Positions 35,892-46,224 of a stretch of DNA of 64,000 bases are shown piece by piece. The notes under the pieces are model-generated. The model had not been told where the DNA came from. It did not search any database and saw nothing but the letters and a program-made list of their open reading frames with translations. The stretch spans positions 1-64,000 of the forward strand of contig NZ_WBVT01000002.1 in NCBI RefSeq assembly GCF_009193355.1, in the 5' to 3' direction. How positions within the stretch are numbered: the stretch's first letter is position 1; each line of letters starts with the position of its first letter. The translations under genes and the position numbers were made by a program. Source of the stretch: Bifidobacterium leontopitheci. GTDB taxonomy: Bacteria; Actinomycetota; Actinomycetes; Actinomycetales; Bifidobacteriaceae.

Positions 35892-37056
35892 ACTTCGCAA
35901 AACTATGCCGAAACCTGCCCGAACCATGATGCGCAACAGGCGGGCGGGCGCGTCGGCCGGTACGGCATAGCAACGCCACGGCAACGCCCGTCACCAGCAT
36001 GACGAACACCGTCACGATTCGCGACAACCGAGGGTCACGTTGGGCGTCGTCAGGATACGGAGCCTGATCAGGCATGCTGTTACGCTCCCCGGTGACCGCC
36101 AGACGCTTCGTGTTCCCCTGACCGGTGCAGGTGAGCAGCGTGGCACGGTCGGCACCGGGGCTTGCCTTGAGCATGGCAAGCTCCTGCGCGTCACCGTCCG
36201 GGTCCAGCACGGTAATCGTCATGACCCGGTAGGCGAGCGTCATGCCGGCAACCTCCACATAGAACGGATCACCCTCACTCAGCTCGTCCAAACGAGTGAA
36301 CAACGTAGCGTAAGGCATGCCGCTGTGGGCGGTGATGACCGTATGCGACCCCTCGCCGCCGACGGGAAGGCTCGTCCCGTAGAGATGACCGGCACCCATC
36401 TGCAACGTCCGCTCGTCCGAACCGTGACGCAACGGGAGATCCACGGAGATGCGGGGAACCAGCACCCTGCCCATGACCGCCTCCGAGGACGTGAATGACG
36501 CGCCGTTGAGCAGCGCACGGTACTCCGTATCCGCATCAGATTGCCGCGCGGCGTCAAAACCAGCCTGCCGTGGCGAACCGAAACCGACCGCGGCGGCTTC
36601 ATCGCCGATCATGGGCTGGCCTGAATCCAACAGGGCACGGTTGTACGCACGCGCCCGGGCCACCATCAGAGAACGTTCGGCATCAGGTACATCCAAGGTT
36701 CGCGCAGCCGCCGAACGCGCCATGCCGTCAAGCCGGACGTCGGCACGCCACCTGACGAGCCATGGCGTCGCCAGGCAGGCCAGCGCGCAACCCAGCAACG
36801 CGACGGCGGCCAAAAGGAACAGCCGGGACTGCGCCATCATCCGCTGCCGTTCGAGCCGCATCCGCCTGCAGCAGAAGCCGCGCGGACAGTCCCGCCCCTC
36901 ACGATGGATGATCGCACGGAACGGGATCAGGCCGTCCGTCACGCGGGCGCGGTCGGCACCCGGCGTGCGGACGCTGACCGCGTCGGCCATGTCATGATCG
37001 GCAGCGGCGTGATTCCCACGATCGGGCATGCCGTTCCTTAAGATCCTGCGATTCAT
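35872..37056 (-). CDS. srtC: Class C sortase (pilin polymerase)
   Basis: 394 residues. Joins pilin subunits through their LPxTG signals outside the membrane. Catalytic motif TLLTC with Cys310 followed by TGQGNTKRL (the Arg is the third catalytic residue); the His lies in VITAHSGMPYATLFTRLDEL. Two membrane helices (about 76-98 and near 340-360) frame the domain, as in class C enzymes. The ATG at 37056 overlaps the stop of the upstream pilin gene (ATGA), so translation is coupled. The first 70 residues are Arg-rich and atypical; a later Met just before the first helix (MMAQSRLFLL) is an alternative start. Confidence 0.9.
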   Translation of the reverse strand: MNRRILRNGMPDRGNHAAADHDMADAVSVRTPGADRARVTDGLIPFRAIIHREGRDCPRGFCCRRMRLERQRMMAQSRLFLLAAVALLGCALACLATPWLVRWRADVRLDGMARSAAARTLDVPDAERSLMVARARAYNRALLDSGQPMIGDEAAAVGFGSPRQAGFDAARQSDADTEYRALLNGASFTSSEAVMGRVLVPRISVDLPLRHGSDERTLQMGAGHLYGTSLPVGGEGSHTVITAHSGMPYATLFTRLDELSEGDPFYVEVAGMTLAYRVMTITVLDPDGDAQELAMLKASPGADRATLLTCTGQGNTKRLAVTGERNSMPDQAPYPDDAQRDPRLSRIVTVFVMLVTGVAVALLCRTGRRARPPVAHHGSGRFRHSFAKSTTLLA

Positions 37057-38480
37057 GACGCTGCCATCCCCCGTCCCCGCAACATCCGACGGGCGGGGGA
37101 GCGGCCCATCCTCCGTGTTACGCCCGTACCGGCCATGACAATCGAGCCGACGGCACACAGCCATGCCGGCCACCCGGGCCATCGAGTCTCCGCCGTCTTG
37201 CCGCCCGTCGACGGCAAGGCGATCAACGGCGCCGCCATGCTCGCCCACACCGCATACACCGTCCGCCCGCCCTTCGGCATGGTCGTCGTCGCCGTCACCC
37301 CGGCGCTCGCGACCTCGTCCCTCGTGGTGACGTCGGGCACCTTCCGCTCGCTCCATCCCAGGAACGTCAACGGCCCGTCCGCCCCATGCTTCGTCAGCTT
37401 GCCGTCATCCCAGCAGTCGTCCCCGGTGGATGCCGTGGCCAGCCGGATGCGGGCGCCCTCCTGATACAGCGCCCTGCATCCCGGTTCGGCCGCGGCCGCG
37501 GCGGACTCGGCGGCAATGTCCGAGCCTGCTTCATCGGCGGACGCCGATGCCGGCGCAAGCTGTTCCGGCTCGGTGTTCGACGGGACCGAACCCTTGCCGC
37601 CGTTCGCGTCATAGGTGAGCCTCCACGCGGTGCTGTACGGCATGTACAGGCCGACGGCGATGGCGCTGTCACCCGCATAGTTGATCTGGCTGAACTCGAC
37701 TTTGAAACTGGATGGTTTCTGCGCGGTCGCCACGGCCACCGCCAGCGACCCCGTGTTGCCGGCAGTGTTCTGGCCGCCGGCGAGCGTCACCTGCTTCGTG
37801 CCCCAGCCGCTGTTCGCCAACGCGTAGGATCTGCCCGGCGTCGCGTCGCCGATCAGCCCGAGCCGCGTGATGACGCTGGTCGACTTGATGACCGTCTGCT
37901 CGTAGCCCGACCGGTTCAGATAGCCGCTCATCACCTCCGCGTCCCCGAACGCCATGCTCCAGTCGCGGAACATGTTCACGTTCGCCGCGCCGGAATCCGC
38001 CTTCGGCATGATGTTCTTGAACTGGATGGTAGCGATGCGAGTCGCCAGCTTGCCCGACACGTCCGCCTTGAACCCGAACGCGGTCTTACCGGTGAGCCGG
38101 TATGCGGGGATGAGTTTGCTATATGGTTTCATCTCCTTGTTGTAGTCGCGGGCGAACAGCACGCTGTTCGATGTGTGCGAAATCTCCATATCCGCATCCA
38201 CATGCCCGCCTTCCACGGCGATGCGCACCTGCTGCACGCCGTCCCGCAGCGCGATGGGCGCGAAGTCGATCCAGCAGAAGTTCTTCGCCGCCGGTCCCGT
38301 TGCCCCTGCCCCCGACGGCACGCACGGCAGTGTGGTCCGTGCGGCCGCGGCGGTCGCCTGGCTTCGTTCGCCGGCGGAGTCGCCTCGCGGTTCGTTCGCC
38401 GCCGCATGAGGCGTGGCGAGTGTGGTGAGAATGACGGCCGCCGACGCGATGACGGCGGTCGCCATGGTGATCATGCCCAT
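37053..38480 (-). CDS. LPxTG surface protein / minor pilin with Flg_new-type repeat
   Basis: 475 residues. A signal peptide at the N-terminus (MGMITMATAVIASAAVILTT, cleavage after PHAAA), an unknown beta-rich domain (about 45-310), then one Listeria-Bacteroides (Flg_new/InlB B-type) repeat from WRLTYDANGGKGSVP to RTVYAVWA. The sortase signal LPSTGG (422-427), a hydrophobic helix and an Arg-rich tail follow. The ATG at 38480 has AGAAAGG about 8 nt upstream; a longer open frame upstream lacks an SD. It is coupled to srtC by ATGA. Probably the tip or minor pilin, or an adhesin, of the sortase-built fibre. Confidence 0.85.
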   Translation of the reverse strand: MGMITMATAVIASAAVILTTLATPHAAANEPRGDSAGERSQATAAAARTTLPCVPSGAGATGPAAKNFCWIDFAPIALRDGVQQVRIAVEGGHVDADMEISHTSNSVLFARDYNKEMKPYSKLIPAYRLTGKTAFGFKADVSGKLATRIATIQFKNIMPKADSGAANVNMFRDWSMAFGDAEVMSGYLNRSGYEQTVIKSTSVITRLGLIGDATPGRSYALANSGWGTKQVTLAGGQNTAGNTGSLAVAVATAQKPSSFKVEFSQINYAGDSAIAVGLYMPYSTAWRLTYDANGGKGSVPSNTEPEQLAPASASADEAGSDIAAESAAAAAEPGCRALYQEGARIRLATASTGDDCWDDGKLTKHGADGPLTFLGWSERKVPDVTTRDEVASAGVTATTTMPKGGRTVYAVWASMAAPLIALPSTGGKTAETRWPGWPAWLCAVGSIVMAGTGVTRRMGRSPARRMLRGRGMAAS

Positions 38481-38536
38481 GATGCAAGCCTTTCTCCGAG
38501 AGTTCCGAATGACGCATGAAGGTCGCGACATGACGG

Positions 38537-40612
38537 TCAGGTATGCTGCCGGACGACAGTGCGAGCCTGCGGCGCATGCCTCGCCCGTCTGCGCGACCGC
38601 ATGATTCGCGCATGCCAGGCTCCGGATGCCGCTCTGCCATGGAACGGGCTTGACGAGCATCCGGTGACGGCTGCGAACGTGCACGCGATGCGCTCCGCGC
38701 GGCCGTCGTCATATTCGTCGTCGTCCTGTTCGTCGTCGTCCTGTTCGTCGTCGTCCTGTTCGTCGTCGTCGTATCCGCCGTGTTCCGCGACGTCTGCGCG
38801 ACAGCGGCGGCCGATGCCGACGACTCCCGCCCATGCCGCGCAGCTGATCAGCAGACCGCTGACCGCCAACCACGCGCCCCAGGACATCGAGCCGCCTGTC
38901 GCAGGCAGCTGCAGCAGGTTTTCGACATTGGCGACGCGCACGGTCCCGGCCTGCTCACCCTGCGTCGACACGAGACCCGAGGCCATGCCGTCGCCGCGGA
39001 ACGTCACCGTTCCGTCCTCCGAAATGGTCACGATCAGCCGTGGCAGCGCAAGCGCATTCGCTGAGAACCCGGCGGGAGCCTTCGTCTCGCGGACGATGTA
39101 GCTCCCCGCTGCAAGCCCCGCATACCGGATGACGCCCCGGTCTCCGGCGTCGTCCTGTCCGTCCACAAGACCGTCGTCGTTGGTGTCCCCGGTCAGTCTC
39201 GTCTGTGCATCCGCTTCGCTGGAGATACGGGTCCATGCCCCGGATGCAGGGTCGCGGTTCAGCCAGATGCCGGTCGTGGCCTCCTGCAGGGTGAAGCCGG
39301 CTCCGTCAAGCAGTCTCGTGGATTCGGATTGCGCGCTCTTACGCAGCGTGAATCCGAAGGTGTCCACATCGACGATCCGCTCGGTCGTCGGCGGCGTCAC
39401 CGTGGATGTGCCGTCCCAATAGCGGAAGTCCCCGTTGATCTGCTGCGGATGCCGGCCGTCGTCGGTTCGTGTGACGATCGTCTGCACGCTGATCGTCACC
39501 GCCCGACTTGGGTGTGCGGCTATCAGCCGGTCCAGCCGGGCGCCGAAACCGCCGGCGGGGACGATGACCGGCGTATCGCCCGGTACGACGGTGCTGGCCG
39601 GCACGGTCTGCCCCTCCTCGTAGACGTCGATGAGCCGCGTCACGTCGGTGCCGTCGTTCAGCGTCGCCGCGAACGAGCCGCTCATATACCGTTGCCCTTT
39701 TGGACTGTCGATCAGACGGCCGGCCGTGGTCGTGCCGTCGCCGTCATGCGGCAGCGTGAACCCGATCCGCCAGTGCGCCGTCGCGCCGACTGCAAGACTG
39801 CCGGAGTCCTTTGCCTCGCCGTCGACGATGAGGTGCTTGCCGACCTCCACACCCTTCGCCTTGATGGTCGCCTCCCCGAGTCTCTGCCCGGCCAGATGCC
39901 TGCCCCCGATCGTCGTGCCGAGGATCATCGGCAGCCCCTGCGAATCCTCGATCAGGTACAGGCCGTCGGCGAGCGGCAGATGCAGCGACGGTTCGATGGT
40001 GGACCGGTTCGCGGCGGCCGCGGGCTTGCCGGAAGCCGCCGCCAGGGCGCCGGCGAGTTTGCGCAGCAGCGCGGCGTCCGTGATACGCGCCAGAGTCCCC
40101 GCCTCATCCTGCCCGGCGGGGACCGTGATGCGACGGTCCTGGGCAAGCGAACCGTTCACTTCGGCGATCGCCCGGGATATCCATGCGTTCGACGCGGTGC
40201 TGCCGCGTACCTCGATGGAGGCGACGGTGTCGCCGGAGATCTGCGTGTTGCCGTATGATCCCAGCAGCGTGGCGGTGAAAGAGTGCCCGGCCAAGGTCAG
40301 ATTCTCGCCTGCCCTGAGCGTGAGCCCCGACGTCGTCTGCGCTCGGGTCGTTGCGGCTGCGGCCGGCGTGGCGAGCGCGGTCGCCGGCATGATGCGCCAT
40401 GCCGTGACCACGGCCAGCATGATCGCGCATAGGACGGCCATCAGTGCCGTGCGTCGTACCTGTTGCGTCAGCAAGGTGGTTCGCGTCGTCGGCCGGGCGT
40501 CGGATCCGATGATCCGGCCGCGGCGGTTGCCGGGGCCGGCGTGACGCGGCCTCGTCTGCCGGGCGGTGTTGCGAGCGTGTCTGCCCCGTTGCGGATGTCG
40601 TGTGTTTGCCAT
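38537..40612 (-). CDS. Major pilin / adhesin, SpaA-type, with unusual acidic C-terminal tail
   Basis: 691 residues. A very basic N-region and a hydrophobic core (LMAVLCAIMLAVVTAWRI) form a long signal peptide. Pilin domains follow; the C-terminal one is SpaA-like (AGFTLQEATTGIWL ... SYIVRETKAPAGFSA). The sortase signal LPATGG is at 569-574, followed by a membrane helix and GRR. The chain normally ends there, but here 80-odd more residues follow: DDDEQ repeated three times plus DDDEY, then a Cys/Ser/Arg-rich end. SD GAGGGAG about 8 nt before the ATG at 40612. First gene of the pilus operon. Confidence 0.87.
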   Translation of the reverse strand: MANTRHPQRGRHARNTARQTRPRHAGPGNRRGRIIGSDARPTTRTTLLTQQVRRTALMAVLCAIMLAVVTAWRIMPATALATPAAAATTRAQTTSGLTLRAGENLTLAGHSFTATLLGSYGNTQISGDTVASIEVRGSTASNAWISRAIAEVNGSLAQDRRITVPAGQDEAGTLARITDAALLRKLAGALAAASGKPAAAANRSTIEPSLHLPLADGLYLIEDSQGLPMILGTTIGGRHLAGQRLGEATIKAKGVEVGKHLIVDGEAKDSGSLAVGATAHWRIGFTLPHDGDGTTTAGRLIDSPKGQRYMSGSFAATLNDGTDVTRLIDVYEEGQTVPASTVVPGDTPVIVPAGGFGARLDRLIAAHPSRAVTISVQTIVTRTDDGRHPQQINGDFRYWDGTSTVTPPTTERIVDVDTFGFTLRKSAQSESTRLLDGAGFTLQEATTGIWLNRDPASGAWTRISSEADAQTRLTGDTNDDGLVDGQDDAGDRGVIRYAGLAAGSYIVRETKAPAGFSANALALPRLIVTISEDGTVTFRGDGMASGLVSTQGEQAGTVRVANVENLLQLPATGGSMSWGAWLAVSGLLISCAAWAGVVGIGRRCRADVAEHGGYDDDEQDDDEQDDDEQDDDEYDDGRAERIACTFAAVTGCSSSPFHGRAASGAWHARIMRSRRRARHAPQARTVVRQHT
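38714..38773. repeat. 15-bp tandem repeat in the pilin gene tail
   Basis: TTCGTCGTCGTCCTG occurs three times in a row (38714-38758), followed by a partial copy. On the coding strand it gives DDDEQ units. The unit is a multiple of 3, so slippage changes tail length without breaking the frame. Confidence 0.85.
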
Positions 40613-40806
40613 GATGGCTCCCTCGTCGTGATGGTCGGCTGAGACTGTTGCCTTACATGCCCGGACGGCCGTGGCGAAGACCCGACGGCCGTCCATGCGT
40701 TTCAGAGCGTCCCCGTGCACTGCACTGTACGGGAGCCGCCGTGTTCGGGGAAAGCCGTTCCGGGGTATGTGGTCGGAGCTTCATGTTTGGCGTGTCGTGG
40801 ATGGAA

Positions 40807-40846
40807 TGTGGATAACCGGCGTGGGTGACGAACGCAATGTGGATAA
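40807..40846. promoter_or_regulatory. Two perfect DnaA boxes 31 bp apart
   Basis: TGTGGATAA (complement of TTATCCACA, the consensus DnaA box) occurs at 40807-40815 and 40838-40846 in the same orientation, each followed by CCG. They lie in the 320-bp gap between the pilus operon and the next gene; 31 bp is close to three helical turns. They could let DnaA regulate either divergent promoter or act as titration sites. dnaA, dnaN and an AT-rich unwinding region are absent, so this is not oriC. Confidence 0.6.
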
Positions 40847-40897
40847 CCGATGAGCCGCCACCGATGAGCCGGTATCCGGGAAAAAACGAGCGAACGC

Positions 40898-40926
40898 TTG
40901 CGCGACGGGTCTCACTGGCATAGGCT
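40898..40926 (+). promoter_or_regulatory. Leaderless promoter for the membrane protein at 40933
   Basis: TTGCGC (40898-40903), 17-bp spacer, TAGGCT (40921-40926), then 6 nt to the ATG at 40933. The GAGG before the ATG is too close to act as an SD, so a leaderless message is likely. Confidence 0.5.
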
Positions 40927-40932
40927 GAGGCC

Positions 40933-41679
40933 ATGAACGGATACCCCAATGGCGGACAACAGGATCCAAACAGGCAGCCTACGGCCTCCGGCTACGGCGG
41001 CTACGGGCAGGCTACGCCGCAACAGCCCGGTTACGGCGGCGGATACCAGCAGCCGGCGAACACCGGATACGGCCAGCCGCAGCCGCAACAACAGATCAAC
41101 GCGCGCGGCAACGCCCCGCAATGGAACAACGCCGGCCAGCCGCAAGGCTACCGCAATCCGTACGCGCCGCAGCAGGGCGGATATCCGCAGCAGAACCCGT
41201 ACGCGCAGCCGCCGAAGAAAGGCGGCAACGGCAAGCTCATCGCCATCATCGTCGGCATCGTCGCCGCGGTGGCCGTCATCGCCCTCGTCATCGTGCTCGT
41301 CGTCGGCAACCGGTCCGACGGCAAGGACGAGTCCGGCAAACAGCAGGAGACCTCGCAGAACGGCAATGGCGGCGGCTCGAAGGACGGGTACGTCGAGGTG
41401 CCGCAGCTGCCGAAGGTTGACGGCGACTCGTCGGATGACTCTTCAAGCGGCTCCGGCTCCGACAGCTGGTCCGACCAGTACGGCGACGAGCTGGACAAGA
41501 AATACCAAGAGCGGAAGAAGCAACTCGACAAACGCTACGACGAGCTGCAGGACCAGCTGGACGAGTACAAGAAGAAATACGGCTCCGGCTCAAGCTCGTC
41601 CGACTCGTACGACTACAGCGGACTGCCGGACGACTACGGTTCGGACTACGGCTCATACGATTCGTCGTCCGACTACTGA
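40933..41679 (+). CDS. Membrane protein with Q/G/Y-rich cytoplasmic N-terminus, unknown
   Basis: 248 residues in four parts. There is a disordered Gln/Gly/Pro/Tyr/Asn-rich N-terminus (1-95), one transmembrane helix (LIAIIVGIVAAVAVIALVIV, about 101-122), an outside region with a short charged coiled coil (KKYQERKKQLDKRYDELQDQ), and a Ser/Asp/Tyr-rich tail (SYDSSSDY at the end). Layout and composition recall actinobacterial wall-associated proteins with low-complexity cytoplasmic heads. No known domain seen. A strong hairpin follows. It lies between the divergent pilus operon and pyrG. Confidence 0.75.
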   Translation: MNGYPNGGQQDPNRQPTASGYGGYGQATPQQPGYGGGYQQPANTGYGQPQPQQQINARGNAPQWNNAGQPQGYRNPYAPQQGGYPQQNPYAQPPKKGGNGKLIAIIVGIVAAVAVIALVIVLVVGNRSDGKDESGKQQETSQNGNGGGSKDGYVEVPQLPKVDGDSSDDSSSGSGSDSWSDQYGDELDKKYQERKKQLDKRYDELQDQLDEYKKKYGSGSSSSDSYDYSGLPDDYGSDYGSYDSSSDY

Positions 41680-41685
41680 CCGGCT

Positions 41686-41719
41686 GTCGCGTCCGGCTGG
41701 GTCCGCAGCCGGACGCGAC
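41686..41719 (+). terminator. Terminator upstream of pyrG
   Basis: GTCGCGTCCGGCT (41686-41698) pairs perfectly with AGCCGGACGCGAC (41707-41719), 8-nt loop, right after the stop codon of the membrane protein. Confidence 0.75.
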
Positions 41720-41777
41720 AGGATGCCGGCGGCAATCCAACACGCCGCGTCACATGGCGATGATAGTATGAAATTCC

Positions 41778-43448
<1,671 letters not shown>

Positions 43449-43461
43449 CGGATCCCGGTTC

Positions 43462-43536
43462 AGATCCGGACGACCTGCATAGGTCATCCGGATCTGGTTG
43501 TGGGGACGTTCCCGAATAAGGAACGTCCCCACAACC
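43462..43536. terminator. Two tandem perfect hairpins between convergent genes
   Basis: AGATCCGGA (43462-43470) pairs with TCCGGATCT (43487-43495), with inner GACCT/AGGTC. Directly adjacent, GGTTGTGGGGACGTTCC (43496-43512) pairs perfectly with 43520-43536 (17 bp, 7-nt loop). They serve pyrG (plus) and the TraX-like gene (minus). Confidence 0.8.
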
Positions 43537-43559
43537 ATATCTAGGCAGTGACGATTGTT

Positions 43560-44459
43560 TCAGTACACGCCGCCCATCGCCATGCCGATGCCGTGCAGGG
43601 CGAGAATGTGCGCCGGATAGAACACGTAGAAGAACCACGTGCACTTCGGGCCGCGTCTGTGGTTGTACGGCAGCATGAACGGCAGGGCGAACACCATCGG
43701 CCCCTGCATGGTCCACCACAGCGACGAGCCGATGAACCCGACGTCGGTGCCTAACGTGCCGAGCAACGGCTCGATTACAACGGAACGGGGATCCGATCCG
43801 TCAGGCAAGTGCATGAAGGCGCGTCCCATCACACCGTTGACCGCCCATGAAGCGAACGACGAGGTCACGCACAGCCCGAACAGCGCCGTCAGCCCCAGAT
43901 AGACGGCCGACAGCCGCAGACGGCTGTCACGGACCGCCCACATGGCGACGCCCAGCACCAGCCAGAAGATGCCGTAATCCATGTAGAACACGCTGCCGAT
44001 GACCGCGCAGAACGGGAAACCCACGTAGCCGGTGATGCCGGCCCACCACGACGAGGAATGAGTGGCAGGCAGCCATATGAACAGCCAGTAAATCAACGCG
44101 CACGTGCCGACCTGGTAGCCGGTGTACAGGAGCAGATTGCGTATTCTTTGACGTGTGGTGTCGGCGGTCTTCAGCAAGGCGATGACCAACGCCACTTGGA
44201 ACAAGGTGCGGAAGATGTTCATCTCAAGTCCGAATATGACTTGTAAAACCGCCATGCCGATGCTCGCGGCATACAGGCGGCCGAGAAAACGCTTCAGGTC
44301 GTGCGTATACTCGCAGCTCCACCCGATGAGGAACAGGAAGATCGGCGCCGCAAGACGTCCGATGACGCGAAGCCAATCAGGCATTCCGGGAATGAACTCG
44401 CCCATATGATCCACGACCATGACCAGACAGGCGATTGCTTTCAAGGTAAAGGAATTCAC
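43560..44459 (-). CDS. TraX family membrane protein (acyltransferase-like)
   Basis: 299 residues, about 9-10 membrane helices. The N-terminal motif LKAIACLVMVVDHMGEF and GRLAAPIFLFLIGW are typical of TraX proteins, which are related to acyltransferase-3 enzymes; F-plasmid TraX acetylates pilin. The chromosomal role is unknown, probably acylation of a surface molecule. The GTG at 44459 with AAGGA 7 nt upstream is preferred. The upstream ATG at 44495 overlaps GATAAT, a likely -10 box. Confidence 0.82.
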   Translation of the reverse strand: MNSFTLKAIACLVMVVDHMGEFIPGMPDWLRVIGRLAAPIFLFLIGWSCEYTHDLKRFLGRLYAASIGMAVLQVIFGLEMNIFRTLFQVALVIALLKTADTTRQRIRNLLLYTGYQVGTCALIYWLFIWLPATHSSSWWAGITGYVGFPFCAVIGSVFYMDYGIFWLVLGVAMWAVRDSRLRLSAVYLGLTALFGLCVTSSFASWAVNGVMGRAFMHLPDGSDPRSVVIEPLLGTLGTDVGFIGSSLWWTMQGPMVFALPFMLPYNHRRGPKCTWFFYVFYPAHILALHGIGMAMGGVY

Positions 44460-44663
44460 TGCAGTTCCTTGTTCGGTCTGACGATAGGGTGCCATTATCG
44501 CAACGCCGGTCGTGCCGACAGGTCATTCCAAAGGATGATATCGTGGCGCAATCATGCCAATCGCATTCGCATGAGGTCTTCTAGTGTGTGCGAAACGCCG
44601 CGGAATATAAGCAATCTCACGTTCAGCGCTGAGCCAACATGCGGTGCCGGTATGGAGGTTCTG

Positions 44664-44677
44664 CTAGGTTAGCCTAG
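44664..44677 (+). promoter_or_regulatory. Palindromic site before sufB, resembling half of a DtxR/IdeR iron box
   Basis: CTAGG-TTAG-CCTAG is a perfect 5-bp-arm palindrome. TAGGTTAGCCTA matches 12 consecutive positions of the actinobacterial iron box TTAGGTTAGSCTAACCTAA; the right outer part does not match. It lies 34 bp before the sufB GTG, where a repressor could block transcription. Confidence 0.4.
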
Positions 44678-44710
44678 GTACTTTCGCAAACGATGGGAGG
44701 CAGCGTCAAG

Positions 44711-46219
44711 GTGAGTGACACCAGTGACACCCAACAGGCGCCCAACGCCGCGTCCGACGTGGAGATGAGCCAGTATGTGGCCGATCGCGCGCGCGTGGAC
44801 GAAGAGAAACTGAAGAAGGACGACGAGATCATCCAGCAGTTCGGTGACTACACCTACGGCTGGCATGATTCCGACGCCGCAGGCGAGGCCGCCAAGCGCG
44901 GCATCGACGAGAACGTCGTCCGTTCCATATCCGCCGACAAGGGCGAGCCGCAGTGGATGCTCGACATGCGTCTGCGCGGCTACAAGGCGTTCCTGGAGAA
45001 GCCCATGCCCGACTGGGGCGTGGACCTGTCCGGATTCAACGCCGACGACTTCAAGTACTATGTGAAGCCGATCGACAAGCAGGCGAAGACGTGGGACGAG
45101 CTGCCGGACGACATCCGCAGCACGTACGACCGCCTGGGCATCCCCGAGGCCGAGAAGAAGCGCCTCGTCTCCGGCGTGGCCGCGCAGTACGAGTCCGAGG
45201 TCATCTACAACTCCATTCAGGAGGACCTCAAGAAGCAGGGCGTGATCTTCGTCGACACCGACACCGCGGTGCGCGAATACCCTGACCTCGTGAAGAAGTA
45301 CTTCGGCACCGTCGTCAGCCCCGAAGACAACAAGTTCGGCGCGCTCAACACCGCCGCATGGTCCGGCGGCTCGTTCGTGTACGTGCCGAAGGGCGTGCAC
45401 GTGGACATCCCGCTGCAGGCGTACTTCCGCATCAACACCCCGGCCATGGGCCAGTTCGAACGCACCTTGATCATCGCCGACGAAGGCTCCTACGTGCATT
45501 ACGTCGAGGGCTGCACCGCCCCGATCTGGTCCGAGGACTCGCTGCACGCGGCCATCGTCGAGATCATCGTCGAAAAGCACGCCCGCGTGCGCTACACGAC
45601 CGTGCAGAACTGGTCGAACAACGTGTACAACCTCGTCACCCAGCGCGCATATGTGCGCGAAGGCGGCACGATGGAATGGGTCGACGGCAACATCGGCTCC
45701 AAGGCGACCATGAAGTACCCGGCCTGCATCCTCGCCGAGCCGTACGCGAAGGCCGAGACCATGTCGCTCGGCTTCGCCGGTAAGGGCCAGTACCAGGACA
45801 CCGGCGCGAAGATGATCCACCTCGCCCCGCACACGAGCTCCACCATCGTTGCCAAGTCCATCTCGCGCGGCGGCGGCCGTTCCGCATACCGCGGACTGGT
45901 GAAGATCGTCGACGGCGCCGAAGGCTCCTCGAACTCCACCGTGTGCGACGCGCTGCTCGTCGACGACTTCTCCCGCTCCGACACGTACCCGCATGTGGAC
46001 GTGCGCGAGGACGACGTCACCATGGCGCACGAGGCGACCGTCTCCAAGGTCTCCGAAGACCAGCTCTTCTACCTGATGAGCCGCGGCCTCGAAGAGAAGG
46101 AGGCCATGGGCATGATCGTGCGCGGCTTCGTCGAGCCGATCAGCCGCGAGCTGCCGATGGAGTACGCGCTCGAACTGAACAGACTTGTGGAACTGCAGAT
46201 GGAAGGATCGGTGGGCTGA
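44711..46219 (+). CDS. sufB: Fe-S cluster assembly protein SufB
   Basis: 502 residues. Scaffold subunit of the SufBCD complex, where Fe-S clusters are built. Family stretches include [40 protein letters not shown] (conserved Cys), [39 protein letters not shown] and the C-terminal [20 protein letters not shown]. The GTG at 44711 has GGGAGG about 10 nt upstream; an ATG six codons earlier overlaps that SD. First gene of sufB-D-C-S-U-T, the only Fe-S assembly system expected in the genus. Confidence 0.96.
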   Translation: MSDTSDTQQAPNAASDVEMSQYVADRARVDEEKLKKDDEIIQQFGDYTYGWHDSDAAGEAAKRGIDENVVRSISADKGEPQWMLDMRLRGYKAFLEKPMPDWGVDLSGFNADDFKYYVKPIDKQAKTWDELPDDIRSTYDRLGIPEAEKKRLVSGVAAQYESEVIYNSIQEDLKKQGVIFVDTDTAVREYPDLVKKYFGTVVSPEDNKFGALNTAAWSGGSFVYVPKGVHVDIPLQAYFRINTPAMGQFERTLIIADEGSYVHYVEGCTAPIWSEDSLHAAIVEIIVEKHARVRYTTVQNWSNNVYNLVTQRAYVREGGTMEWVDGNIGSKATMKYPACILAEPYAKAETMSLGFAGKGQYQDTGAKMIHLAPHTSSTIVAKSISRGGGRSAYRGLVKIVDGAEGSSNSTVCDALLVDDFSRSDTYPHVDVREDDVTMAHEATVSKVSEDQLFYLMSRGLEEKEAMGMIVRGFVEPISRELPMEYALELNRLVELQMEGSVG

Positions 46220-46224
46220 TTCCC

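Noticed and set aside
35872..37356. Longer sortase reading frame starting at 37356
   Set aside because: The first 100 codons lie inside the upstream pilin gene in another frame. The ATG at 37056 overlaps the pilin stop in the usual ATGA manner.
40807..40846. Replication origin
   Set aside because: Only two DnaA boxes, no AT-rich unwinding region, and no dnaA, dnaN or rpmH nearby.
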